From contig NZ_QMFY01000005.1 in NCBI RefSeq assembly GCF_003286915.1, positions 337,168 to 401,167 of the forward strand: 64,000 bases of DNA, read 5' to 3'. Below are positions 39,149 through 47,049 of this stretch, piece by piece. The notes beneath the pieces were generated by a model. That model was not told where the DNA came from. It saw only the letters and a program-made list of their open reading frames with translations, and ran no database searches. The DNA comes from Pseudochryseolinea flava (lineage in GTDB: Bacteria; Bacteroidota; Bacteroidia; Cytophagales; Cyclobacteriaceae). Every line of letters starts with the position of its first letter. The stretch's first letter is position 1. Position numbers and translations under genes: made by a program.

Positions 39149-39203
39149 TATAGGTTATTACCTATGGTTATTATTGTTATAATTGTATAGGTTATTCCCT
39201 ATA
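39149..39203. promoter_or_regulatory. Pair of TATAGG-N6-CCTATA operators
   Basis: O1 at 39149-39166 (TATAGG, 6 bp, CCTATG) and O2 at 39186-39203 (TATAGG, 6 bp, CCTATA), centres 37 bp apart, in the gap between the divergent XRE gene and the next gene. The shared TTATT spacer adds to the identity. Two dyads at this spacing fit cooperative binding of an XRE dimer. Confidence 0.8.
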
Positions 39204-39208
39204 CCGTC

Positions 39209-39559
39209 ATGAAACTTAAACTAACCCGTTATCCTTTGGTAAGAATGCCAGATGAGACTCAAATCACTCTTTTTTTGATCAAGGAAGAACTAAAGAGCCG
39301 AAAGATTTTTCATGCTTTGTATGATATAGGAATAGACGATTGCTATTTCCAGCCGCACCTTGATTCGCTGATCATGGGAAGTATTGGCTTAGATGATGGG
39401 TCAGACAAAACGTTCGAGTCGTACACGGATATCCTCGACCGCCGTAGCAGAAAGATTGAAGCGGACAACGACTCCATAATGAAGCAGGCATTGAAAGCCT
39501 ATCATGAGTTAATGACATTAAAGTCTAAGTTGAAATCTCAAAATGTCAGAATAAGATGA
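39209..39559 (+). CDS. Small hypothetical protein controlled with the XRE gene
   Basis: 116 residues, charged, predicted mainly helical (LIKEELKSRKIFHALYDIGIDD, IMKQALKAYHELMTLKSKLKS), no signal or membrane segment. Its ATG is 6 bp from operator O2. Family not recognised. Similar proteins accompany XRE regulators in Bacteroidota mobile elements. Confidence 0.65.
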   Translation: MKLKLTRYPLVRMPDETQITLFLIKEELKSRKIFHALYDIGIDDCYFQPHLDSLIMGSIGLDDGSDKTFESYTDILDRRSRKIEADNDSIMKQALKAYHELMTLKSKLKSQNVRIR

Positions 39560-39563
39560 AGAG

Positions 39564-40034
39564 CTAAATTAGCCCTTCATCTCCAAATGAATAGTACTTC
39601 TCATTTGTAATAATGATGTGATCGAGTAGCTGGATCTCAAGCAGCTTCGCGCCATCTTTAATCTTCTTTGTTAGATCGATGTCTGCTTGACTAGGCATAA
39701 CGTTGCCCGACGGATGGTTGTGAGAAAGTATGATACCTGAGGCACCCGCTTTCAATGCCGCGACGAAAACCAGTTTTGGATCAACGACAGTCGCGTACAT
39801 ACCTCCGGTGGAAAGCTCAAGTATGCCGAGAACCTGATTGGCACGATTAGTAAAAAGAACCTTGAATTGCTCTAACAGTTCGATTCGCGATAAGTCCCAG
39901 GAGTTCATAAGCACATTCTTCGCATCTCGCGACCCGGAAATTTTTGGACGATCCGATGCCTTGACATTTGATTTGTAGGAAAGCTGAATTTCCGCTACTT
40001 CGAGTTTCTTGGATTGGTCTTTAATGTTTTCCAT
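39564..40034 (-). CDS. RadC-type JAB domain protein
   Basis: 156 residues. JAMM/JAB-like zinc site ILSHNHPSGN with downstream DIDLTKKIKDGAKLLEIQLLDHIII. The usual RadC N-terminal helix-hairpin-helix is missing, as in the short forms that are frequent on plasmids and integrative elements of Bacteroidota. A DNA-repair role is not established for this form. Confidence 0.88.
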   Translation of the reverse strand: MENIKDQSKKLEVAEIQLSYKSNVKASDRPKISGSRDAKNVLMNSWDLSRIELLEQFKVLFTNRANQVLGILELSTGGMYATVVDPKLVFVAALKAGASGIILSHNHPSGNVMPSQADIDLTKKIKDGAKLLEIQLLDHIIITNEKYYSFGDEGLI

Positions 40035-40041
40035 AATTGTA

Positions 40042-40210
40042 AGTGTTAATTATGGCGCTGTTGAGAACGGAGGGTATCTGTATTGTCAAAAGGAAACGGA
40101 ATAAATTTGAACAGACACACGAGGCCGAAGGCACATTGAATTTTATGCCGTAGTCTTTTGACAATACACCCGCATTGATGCCCGGAGTATTTTGCACCAG
40201 AATTAACACT
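40042..40210. repeat. Nested inverted repeats, 170-bp structured region
   Basis: Outer arms AGTGTTAATT (40042-40051) / AATTAACACT (40201-40210); inner arms TGTATTGTCAAAAG (40079-40092) / CTTTTGACAATACA (40155-40168), both perfect, with a small GCC-GAA-GGC hairpin in the middle. It lies between radC and the relaxase gene, in a 311-bp gap with no convincing gene. Could be a structured RNA, a replication/transfer site or a miniature element. Confidence 0.75.
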
Positions 40211-40345
40211 AGTGATTATGGAGATAGTGTTGATAAGACCAATCGGAAGAGACAAAATGCAATAGGTGCTTGAGCTTATGCAAGGTTAAAGTTGTTGTCT
40301 GGAATCAATCTGAAGATACATTGGACATGCGAATTTAATAATGTA

Positions 40346-41347
40346 TCATCGTTTCGGACGCCTACGTTTTCTTTTTCGTTTTATCGGCAAATCACTTTGA
40401 CCTTCCGCAAGTGGTGGAACGAACGATCCCTGCGATCTTGAAAACAAATCATCAAAGGGATTCTTAAGGAAAATAAAATTGTCTTCATTTCTGGTTGTGC
40501 CCGTGCCTTTACTATTTATTGAGATAGCTACGTTTGTTATACCGGCCTTTTCACTGTTGACTTTATTAATTACTTGGTTGTCCCTGACCTTATCGTAGTC
40601 AATTCGCTCACGAATTGTCGTCCATTTAAATTCTGATCCAAGTTTAGAACCGGTGAAGACCATTCCGTTAAATGCGTAGGATATTCCGCTAACATGGCCA
40701 GTCTTGGCAATATTGAATTTTGGAATCACCCCAAGACGCAACAACGCTAGGATAAATTGTGAACACGTTATATTTTTCTTAGACGCCAAAGCCCGTTCGA
40801 TTAGCTTCTGCACTTGTATCTTATGCGAAGGCGTACCAGTTCGCTTCATCATTTCCATCTCACTCTTGGTTGCAGCGCGTTTCAAAGCCTGCTTGCTAGA
40901 AACCACCGGTGTCAAGTTGTATTTCGTTTCTAGGGCGCGAAGTACCTTCTCGCTTCTTGCGAAGTCATTGCTGTCACTGAGCACCCGTCCATCATAGCCG
41001 ATGCGATTAACAAGGAGGTGAAGATGTGGATGACTAGAGTCATGATGCCGAAACATAATGTATTGATGCTGATCAAAACCATTTCCTTTCAGGTAGTCGT
41101 TTGCTATCTGCTTCATGAACTCATTTGAAATATTTTCGTGCGGTGGAAAATTAATGGAGGTATGGTAGAAGAATTTTTTGAGATTGGGCTTGAGCATTTT
41201 CACCATCTGGATTTCTTTAAGGATCGTCTTTTCGTTGATGGCAGAAAATGAGTGATCAAGAATTTCTGCGACGCCTCGGCCGACCTTTTCAAGATTGTAA
41301 CGCAATGCGCCCTTGAAACCTTTGCCTTTAATCTGGTTGGCGGTCAT
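40346..41347 (-). CDS. mobB: Relaxase / mobilisation nuclease (VirD2-like domain)
   Basis: 333 residues. N-terminal tyrosine region (GALRYNLEKVGRG), three-histidine metal site in SHPHLHLLVNRIG (about 105-115), then KVLRALETKYNLTPV, the usual end of the Pfam Relaxase domain. Very basic C-terminal tail (KRKRKRRRPKR). It would nick oriT and lead the strand during mobilisation. Overlaps the RHH accessory gene by 20 bp. The symbol follows Bacteroidota usage. Confidence 0.92.
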   Translation of the reverse strand: MTANQIKGKGFKGALRYNLEKVGRGVAEILDHSFSAINEKTILKEIQMVKMLKPNLKKFFYHTSINFPPHENISNEFMKQIANDYLKGNGFDQHQYIMFRHHDSSHPHLHLLVNRIGYDGRVLSDSNDFARSEKVLRALETKYNLTPVVSSKQALKRAATKSEMEMMKRTGTPSHKIQVQKLIERALASKKNITCSQFILALLRLGVIPKFNIAKTGHVSGISYAFNGMVFTGSKLGSEFKWTTIRERIDYDKVRDNQVINKVNSEKAGITNVAISINSKGTGTTRNEDNFIFLKNPFDDLFSRSQGSFVPPLAEGQSDLPIKRKRKRRRPKR

Positions 41348-41678
41348 TTGCTAGTGCATGCAAGATGTCGTTCAATAAAACCTTTAATTGACAGAGACAG
41401 CCTTCTAACTCCTTGGGAAGCTCACCGATATTAATCTTGTGTGTGATCTGATTAAGGTTCACACCGATCTTCCTAAGTTCTCGATAAAGCTCCGCATCGA
41501 TTGGTGAAAGCTTTACACTTGGAAACTTTCCAGTAATCACTGTCTTACGAATCCAGTTTGCTGGAGTGAGGCCGCTGCTCTCTGCACACAGTGATATCTT
41601 GGTGTTCTCCGCTTCAGTCAAGCGGATGTTCACCTGAATGGTTCGCTTATCAATATCGTTGATCTTAGGACGCGCCAT
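41328..41678 (-). CDS. mobA: MobC-like ribbon-helix-helix mobilisation protein
   Basis: 116 residues. RHH DNA-binding start (TIQVNIRLTEAENTKISLCAESSGLTPANWIRK) and C-terminal LRKIGVNLNQITHKINIG, typical of relaxosome accessory proteins (bacterial mobilisation protein family). It should bind the oriT region directly upstream (41700-41894). Overlaps the relaxase start. Confidence 0.9.
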   Translation of the reverse strand: MARPKINDIDKRTIQVNIRLTEAENTKISLCAESSGLTPANWIRKTVITGKFPSVKLSPIDAELYRELRKIGVNLNQITHKINIGELPKELEGCLCQLKVLLNDILHALANDRQPD

Positions 41679-41713
41679 GGGTATTCAAAACCGAACGAAG
41701 TGATAAGGTTTTG

Positions 41714-41761
41714 GCAGCGACGCTGCAACAAGCCGTTTTCGTGTAGCGAAAACATGGCTTG
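41714..41761. other. Two adjacent hairpins, oriT candidate
   Basis: Hairpin 1: GCAGCG A CGCTGC (41714-41726). Hairpin 2: CAAGCC + GTTTTCG (41729-41741), TGTAG loop, CGAAAAC + GGCTTG (41747-41761) with two unpaired bases. Located just upstream of the relaxosome genes, where oriT lies in related mobilisable elements. Confidence 0.65.
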
Positions 41762-41809
41762 CTCCAACAAGCTTAGTATTTTGTCGCCATTGTCCAGCAC
41801 TTGACGATC

Positions 41810-41894
41810 TTGGATCATGTTGGAAAATATTGGACAGCATTGGATGCTCTTGGACATCCTTGTGCTGTCGTGAATTATATTGGATTATGTTGGA
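41810..41894. repeat. Array of TTGGA motifs with exact 10-bp period
   Basis: TTGGA starts at 41810, 41820, 41830, 41840, 41850, 41880 and 41890; the register is held by TTGTG at 41860. Degenerate units (TTGTC, TTGAC) extend it back to about 41781. The period equals about one helical turn, so all copies face the same side of DNA. Likely iterons bound by the RHH protein or an oriT/regulatory array. Confidence 0.85.
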
Positions 41895-41902
41895 CATCTT
41901 TC

Positions 41903-42202
41903 TCATATCTTAAATCTTCCTGGTACTGATCGGTTATTATTTTCTTCAATTGCATCTTTGAATGCAGGTTTGGTAGACGAAACACGAGCACTACGCTTTT
42001 TAAATCTTGCAACAGCTTTAGCAAAGCTGAAATACTTAAGTTCGATTACTTCATGGCATTCACGCTCCAGGTCGTCTCTAACGATCTTTAGCGCTAGCGT
42101 GATTGGTGTTGAGGTGATTATGTCAGCATAGGCTTCAACAAGCACAGCATAAGCACCTTTCTTCCGTTCTCTTAAAAAGTTGACGATATGCATCTTCTCC
42201 AT
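41903..42202 (-). CDS. Hypothetical protein of the mobilisation module
   Basis: 99 residues, basic, helical (NFLRERKKGAYAVLVEAYADIITSTP, LALKIVRDDLERECHEVIELKYFSFAKAVARFKKR). No family recognised. Immediately downstream of the 179-aa gene (4 bp gap) and therefore probably in the same operon. Confidence 0.6.
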   Translation of the reverse strand: MEKMHIVNFLRERKKGAYAVLVEAYADIITSTPITLALKIVRDDLERECHEVIELKYFSFAKAVARFKKRSARVSSTKPAFKDAIEENNNRSVPGRFKI

Positions 42203-42206
42203 CTGA

Positions 42207-42746
42207 TTATCTTTTGATCATTTCCGTCGAATCCATTCCCAGGTACACGCGAACTGTTTTTTTATTAATTCTTTCATATTCCAGGAACGGTGCTATAGAA
42301 TCTCCCTGCTGCACGGTGAAGTCCAGGAATAGCAGACCTGCGTCGGTGCGCTTCACACATTTGAGGAGCGCGTTTACACGCGGTGAGTAATCTAGAATCT
42401 GTCTTGCTGCATCAACGTCGTGCACTCTCGACCATTGCCAGACACCAGTCCCCATCGCGACTAAAACAGCGACAACCGAAATTGCCCATTTGATTAGACC
42501 TGATAGCTGAAACTTCCACGCAGATTCACCGTCGTGAAAATGAAACTGCGGCTTGACTTTATCTAGTGCATCACGGAACTCTGTAGTAAGCATTCGTTGA
42601 GCTTTTAAGTTGGACTCAGTCTCTTTGTGAATAACATAAAGCGCCGGGATTACAGGGTCTTCCGGTGAAAAATGAAACCCATAGTCTTTGAGCAGCGATG
42701 CGCAGTAATTGCGCAAGTCTTGTTGTTCTTGAGGCGTCATCGACAT
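42207..42746 (-). CDS. Hypothetical membrane-anchored protein
   Basis: 179 residues: a soluble N-terminal half (MTPQEQQDLRNYCASLLKDYGFHF), one central membrane helix (IKWAISVVAVLVAMGTGVW, about 87-105) and a C-terminal domain. It ends 4 bp before the 99-aa gene and begins 2 bp after the ParA-like gene. Proteins of this size and place are common in Bacteroidota mobilisable elements; role unknown. Confidence 0.7.
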   Translation of the reverse strand: MSMTPQEQQDLRNYCASLLKDYGFHFSPEDPVIPALYVIHKETESNLKAQRMLTTEFRDALDKVKPQFHFHDGESAWKFQLSGLIKWAISVVAVLVAMGTGVWQWSRVHDVDAARQILDYSPRVNALLKCVKRTDAGLLFLDFTVQQGDSIAPFLEYERINKKTVRVYLGMDSTEMIKR

Positions 42747-42748
42747 GG

Positions 42749-43435
42749 CTAAAGATTTAAGTCTTCAATCGGCTTCTTAAAGTAGATTGAGCTGAATGGA
42801 CTTAGACCCGCGATTCCATTGCCTCGCTTCAATACACTCTCTACCGTTCTCAGCGCTGTCTCGCCTTTGTCGCGTATCAGATCAAAGTTTATCAGCCGTA
42901 GACTGTTCTGATTTACATAATCCACGAGCGCGAGCTCTTGCTCATCAGAACAAGGGTAGAAGCCATTGTGAGCAACGATGATGTCAAGCTTCCAGCACGT
43001 AGCATCGACGAGTTCGACTAAATACTCCATGGTTGCTTTGAAGATGTTCCCTCCACCGACGACACAAATGATCTGTAACTGCATTTCGTTTGATGAAAGT
43101 ATTTCACTGATATTGCTGACGCCGTTCATCGCAAAGTATTTTGGCAATTGTTCTGCAACACTTGCACCGAGATCTGCAATGAATAGATCTTTCTCGGTCT
43201 CGATGATACTTTCAAAGAGGCCATTGAATGCGCCGCGGTCGATACGTTTTGTTAAGGGATCGAGGAAGGAAACTTTTACTGGATTACGGTACGCGAGTTG
43301 CTTCATCGTCGTCGTTGTTGCGTCGTCTAGGTCAAGGATAATCGCATGCTCGTATTTCTGGGCCAGCATAAAGGCAAGAACGGACTTTCCCGATCCGCCC
43401 TTTGCTTGTGTGATGAAGTGAATTTTCTTTTTCAT
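42749..43435 (-). CDS. ParA/MinD-like ATPase
   Basis: 228 residues with deviant Walker A QAKGGSGKSVLAFMLAQ (about 10-26), HAIILDLDDATT (switch-like aspartates) and DLFIADLGAS (Walker B). No ParB-like partner is adjacent; the following membrane protein gene starts 2 bp downstream. May help position or segregate the element, or assist transfer. Confidence 0.85.
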   Translation of the reverse strand: MKKKIHFITQAKGGSGKSVLAFMLAQKYEHAIILDLDDATTTTMKQLAYRNPVKVSFLDPLTKRIDRGAFNGLFESIIETEKDLFIADLGASVAEQLPKYFAMNGVSNISEILSSNEMQLQIICVVGGGNIFKATMEYLVELVDATCWKLDIIVAHNGFYPCSDEQELALVDYVNQNSLRLINFDLIRDKGETALRTVESVLKRGNGIAGLSPFSSIYFKKPIEDLNL

Positions 43436-43463
43436 GTTAAGTGTGTTGTGTGAAAGTGTAGCA

Positions 43464-44387
43464 TTATAGTCTTCGCGATCGTGAACGTCTCGGCGGTTGA
43501 TTCACGTTCATGTCCTTCTCAAGTGCAGCAACAAGCGCGTCGTTCAAGTCTTTATGCTGCGCGTACAGATGCGACCTGTCGATAAAAGTTATTCCGAGCT
43601 CAGTAAGTTTTTGTTTTGCCTTCTCAGCTGGACTATCATTATCGAGAAACAAGTTGATCTCTTTATAGGCTTGAAGTGATGGAATGCTTTTATTGATCTG
43701 ACTAAGGGAGTTTAGAACTAGGAAATCTGAGTTTACAGCTACCGAGCGAATTTCCGGATGTTGCATTTGGAGTAGTGAAAGAAAGTCCATGAACCCTTCG
43801 ATAACTGATAGCTTTCCATGTCCCTCGCTTATTATTGAAATGTCTTTAGGGGAACATGAGCCTTTGAACCAATTGTTTCTTAACTCCCATCCGCCGCTTC
43901 GATTTTGAAATCCAATGGCATGGTACGCTTTTTTCCGAATCTCGAAAACAATCTCTTTGCAGTACTTGTTTGCGATGGCAAGTGAAATTTCACGTGATTT
44001 CAAATAGTTGATTAGATCATCGCTTGCTATAGCCACGACAGCATTTACTTTCAAATCAGAATCTGTGACAAGGCTTTGCTGTTTTTTTTCCTGGTGAAAA
44101 GAAAAAGCATGATTGCCAGAGGAAAGTATTGCAAGAGATTCTGCAAGTGAGCATCGACTGAGTTTTGTTACTAAATCAATGATTGTCCCTCCTTCACCGG
44201 AGCCATGATCATACCACAGGTTCAATTTTGTATTCACTTTGAATGATGGTGTTCGCTCATCACGAAAAGGTGAGTGGTACCAGTGATCGTGCCCATGGAT
44301 TTTCACAGTGTTTAGTCCGCATCCACTCAGGTAATCAGTTATTGGAATTTGTTTCGCTTCCTTGAAAGTTAACTTAGCGTGAGTCAT
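43464..44387 (-). CDS. DNA primase with CHC2-type zinc finger and TOPRIM
   Basis: 307 residues. CHC2-like start (ITDYLSGCGLNTVKIHGHDHWYHSPFRDERTPSFKVN, YDHGSGEGGTIIDLV), followed by a TOPRIM-type core (LSVIEGFMDFLSLL, INLFLDNDSPAEKAKQKL). No helicase-binding C-terminal domain. Short primases of this type ride on Bacteroidota plasmids and integrative elements and prime complementary-strand synthesis after transfer. ATGA overlap with the upstream gene. Confidence 0.87.
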   Translation of the reverse strand: MTHAKLTFKEAKQIPITDYLSGCGLNTVKIHGHDHWYHSPFRDERTPSFKVNTKLNLWYDHGSGEGGTIIDLVTKLSRCSLAESLAILSSGNHAFSFHQEKKQQSLVTDSDLKVNAVVAIASDDLINYLKSREISLAIANKYCKEIVFEIRKKAYHAIGFQNRSGGWELRNNWFKGSCSPKDISIISEGHGKLSVIEGFMDFLSLLQMQHPEIRSVAVNSDFLVLNSLSQINKSIPSLQAYKEINLFLDNDSPAEKAKQKLTELGITFIDRSHLYAQHKDLNDALVAALEKDMNVNQPPRRSRSRRL

Positions 44388-44704
44388 GAGGTGACTGTTT
44401 CAAAGTCAAACAATAAGATGATAACACTTCCGGCCTTGGGATGATACGAAGGATTGTACCTGAGATAGCCGTATCGCTCGAGGTCTTTCATCACTTTGTG
44501 ATAGGTTACTTGAGATCTAATTCTGGATGCTTTCATGAGCATATTGCGAGATACATTGTAGGAATAATGAAATTCATTTACGATCCATCTCTGACATAAG
44601 GCTGTAGCTAGCGCAAGGTGATGCGGACTTAGCCGCGAATCGCCAACGATTCTTTGAAGAAAGCCGAGAAGCTTTTTGTCGCGATCAACAATACTTATTT
44701 GCAT
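44384..44704 (-). CDS. Winged-helix-like protein of the mobile element
   Basis: 106 residues, helical with a probable winged-helix core (LSPHHLALATALCQRW, VSRNMLMKASRIRSQVTYHKVMKDLERYGYLRYNPSYHP). The wing segment YGYLRYNPSYHPKAGS is typical. Overlaps the primase by 4 bp and the HTH gene by 10 bp, so it belongs to the same operon. Confidence 0.75.
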   Translation of the reverse strand: MQISIVDRDKKLLGFLQRIVGDSRLSPHHLALATALCQRWIVNEFHYSYNVSRNMLMKASRIRSQVTYHKVMKDLERYGYLRYNPSYHPKAGSVIILLFDFETVTS

Positions 44705-45000
44705 CGTTGACTGTTTAGCAATTCGACAATGTCGTCATAGCGATAGAAAACAATACCACCGATCTTAGTAAATGGTATTGTGCCGTTGATACGCAAGGTT
44801 TGCAACGTACCATGAGAAATGCTTAGCATCTTCCGGACTTCAGATGATCTAAGCCAGGGTTTAATTTGCGTTCCTTGACCATTGTTTAATAGTTGTTTAA
44901 GAGCAGAAACCAACTCTTGCTTGAACAACTCCAGGTCGCCAATGGTCACGAGTTCATCGCGGCGTATACGTTGCTTTTCGTTATTATTTTGTTCCAACAT
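44695..45000 (-). CDS. Helix-turn-helix (excisionase-like) protein
   Basis: About 101 residues from the ATG at 45000 (MLEQNNNEKQRIRR); the frame is open upstream to 45051. C-terminal HTH_17 domain: WLRSSEVRKMLSISHGTLQTLRINGTIPFTKIGGIVFYRYDDI. Such proteins head the mobilisation operon in many Bacteroidota elements and may act as excisionase or operon regulator. Confidence 0.85.
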   Translation of the reverse strand: MLEQNNNEKQRIRRDELVTIGDLELFKQELVSALKQLLNNGQGTQIKPWLRSSEVRKMLSISHGTLQTLRINGTIPFTKIGGIVFYRYDDIVELLNSQRCK

Positions 45001-45721
45001 AGATGTTGTCCATTTAAAGATTCCTTCGATTACTGTCCCGCGAAGAGGCAACCTATAATGGACGTTTAGAATTTTTTCACAACGTTGGGCGATGTTGTGA
45101 TTGATTTACTGCAATTAGTGCAGCTCTTGATGTTTATGTGCGATAATCGCTAATGTGATAGAAACATCTTTCACATGTCACAAAATGTAAAAGATGCTTT
45201 ATGCGACGGAACATAGATAATAGTGTTACACATCATCTGGCTTACATTCTTAAACTGTAGCTAGGAAGTTATAGATACAGCGAACTCAACACCGCATTTG
45301 CAACAGAATTGCGTGACGTGATCGAGCTCTCAAATTTTCATCGCTGGATCTTTGGACATAGCTACGAAGCGGGTCAGATTTTAAGATTGGCAAGACAATG
45401 TTAACTACGAATCAGCTGGGTAAGGGGAGTATGCGGAGCATTTGAATTTTCACAAAAAAAAACGATCTTACTCCAATACGTTAATGCCTGTGGAAATTCC
45501 TGACCCGAAGCCCTCCAAGACAGATTTTGTCTCTCTCAATGAAAAGAGACAAAGGAAGCCGTTATCAGTGAGTAAAAACGCTTATTGGTTCTGACGGGTG
45601 CAGGGTCGGGCAAAACAAAATTTTAAACAAATAGTCTCTAGCCAAGAATTCGTCAAGTAGTGCGCAGATAGGTTGCGCAGGCGTTTAGTTTATTTGCTTA
45701 ATAACATTTCTGACAGTAAAA
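45001..45721. other. Intergenic region, 721 bp, with decayed sequence
   Basis: Holds the divergent promoters, an imperfect hairpin at 45161-45200 (GAAACATCTTTCACAT / ATGTAAAAGATGCTTT) and the P-loop remnant listed separately. Otherwise no gene is seen. Confidence 0.5.
45421..45626 (+). pseudogene. Remnant of a P-loop protein gene
   Basis: An open stretch after TAA at about 45421 reads up to KPLSVSKNAYWF; in the next frame LLVLTGAGSGKTKF (45582-45623), a clean Walker A, follows and ends in TAA. The two halves look like one gene broken by a frameshift and cut at both ends. Too short to name the family (helicase or conjugation ATPase possible). Confidence 0.4.
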
Positions 45722-46216
45722 ATGATCCTCTTTCAAGACATGGTTTTAATAGACCAAATCGTGCTACAATCGAAAATTGCAAGGAGAGCCGCACAACGTT
45801 TACAATCTCCTGGCAATGATAGGGTGGAGACTTGGAGTTTAATTCAATCTATTCTCGTAGCCACCGCGAATGTGTCCAAAATATTTTGGCCCACTACCAA
45901 ATATAAGGGGCGTGGAGAAAGATTGCGGCAAGAGCTTGGCGTCGAAAAAAATAACATTCTTTCTAGTCGCAAATTTCGTAACTATTTCGAACATTATGAT
46001 GAGCAAGTTGACGACTGGTTTCAAAGTCGACATGGCGGCGTATACATTGATTTGGCAATGAATCCATCTCTTTCAGGAGTGGGCAATGGTGGGCACCGAG
46101 GTTATAATTCATTTGATAATACCTTAATTTTTCGCAACGAATCTCTGGATTTAGGTGAAGTGTTAAAGGCACTTGAAGAGATTCTTAATAAATGTCAGCC
46201 ATATACTCTCGTGTAG
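45722..46216 (+). CDS. HEPN-like protein, 164 aa
   Basis: Helical protein with the HEPN RNase signature Rx4H in LSSRKFRNYFEHYDEQ (R-N-Y-F-E-H, about 85-90). N-terminal helices QSKIARRAAQRLQ and ETWSLIQSILVATANVSKIFW fit the four-helix HEPN fold. The second possible start (MVLIDQ) lies six codons in. It overlaps the start region of the DUF4145 frame. Possible RNase toxin or defence effector; the family is not named. Confidence 0.6.
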   Translation: MILFQDMVLIDQIVLQSKIARRAAQRLQSPGNDRVETWSLIQSILVATANVSKIFWPTTKYKGRGERLRQELGVEKNNILSSRKFRNYFEHYDEQVDDWFQSRHGGVYIDLAMNPSLSGVGNGGHRGYNSFDNTLIFRNESLDLGEVLKALEEILNKCQPYTLV

Positions 46217-46229
46217 ATCTTTTAGGAAT

Positions 46230-47000
46230 ATGAAAGCCAAGGATTGGGTATTTAATGATTTCACTTCTCAACCTCCAAAACATTGGAGATGTCCGAGCTG
46301 CAATGGTGGCTTAATACTAGAAGCTTCAAAACTTCAACGTGAAGAGACTACGGAATCAAAAGCTACTAAACATAAATATTCTCCGGCCTACGCTGGCATT
46401 ATTCAATGCTTTAGTTGCAAAGAAGTAATTGCAATTACCGGGGTGGCAAGTGATGGGGATTATACAAACAAAATTGGAGACAACGAATACGAAACCATTG
46501 AATACATTTCTTACAGTCCGCGACATTTCATTCCAGCGCTGCATTTATTTGAAATTCCAAAAGCATGTCCGAAGGAAATCAGAAATGAAATCATAAAAGC
46601 GTTTGGCTACTATTTCGGTGACACTTCAGCTTGCGCGAATAGGATTCGTGTTGCGCTTGAGTTTATATTGACCGATCAAGGAGTACAAAAGACGGTTGTC
46701 AATATTAAACGCAAACGAGAGTCAATAAAACTTCATGCACGAATAGAGATGTTCAAAAAGGATGATAAGAGCTTTTCTAAGACGCGGAGCAAATTGTTAG
46801 CTATAAAATGGATAGGCAATGACGGTAGCCATGTAGGCAAAACATTGACCCAAAATGATATATTGACCGCCTTCGATTTACTTGAGTATGTGCTTGAAAA
46901 CCTTTATGGTGATCGGGAGAAAAGGCTTACCAAAGTAGCCAGTGACGTAAATAAGAAGAGAGGAATTGTAGCAAAACGAAAACGAAAGAAAGAATTTTAA
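46230..47000 (+). CDS. DUF4145 domain protein
   Basis: 256 residues from ATG 46230 (MKAKDWVFNDF); an upstream in-frame start at 46173 would overlap the previous gene. N-terminal zinc-ribbon-like cysteines (WRCPSCNGG, QCFSCKE). DUF4145 core: CPKEIRNEIIKAFGYYFGDTSACANRIRVALEFIL, then IKWIGNDGSHVGK. Very basic tail. DUF4145 belongs to the HEPN clan and is often fused to restriction or defence proteins. Confidence 0.83.
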   Translation: MKAKDWVFNDFTSQPPKHWRCPSCNGGLILEASKLQREETTESKATKHKYSPAYAGIIQCFSCKEVIAITGVASDGDYTNKIGDNEYETIEYISYSPRHFIPALHLFEIPKACPKEIRNEIIKAFGYYFGDTSACANRIRVALEFILTDQGVQKTVVNIKRKRESIKLHARIEMFKKDDKSFSKTRSKLLAIKWIGNDGSHVGKTLTQNDILTAFDLLEYVLENLYGDREKRLTKVASDVNKKRGIVAKRKRKKEF

Positions 47001-47049
47001 AAAAGAAATCCGGTGATCGCCACAACATAAGAATAGTGAATTCCAAAAT

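Noticed and set aside
40046..40255. Minus-strand frames of 62-69 codons across the nested inverted repeats
   Set aside because: They run through palindromic arms in two frames and carry no recognisable domain; the structure explains the sequence better.
41810..41894. CRISPR-like array
   Set aside because: Units are 10 bp with 5-bp motifs and no spacers of CRISPR length; no cas genes nearby.
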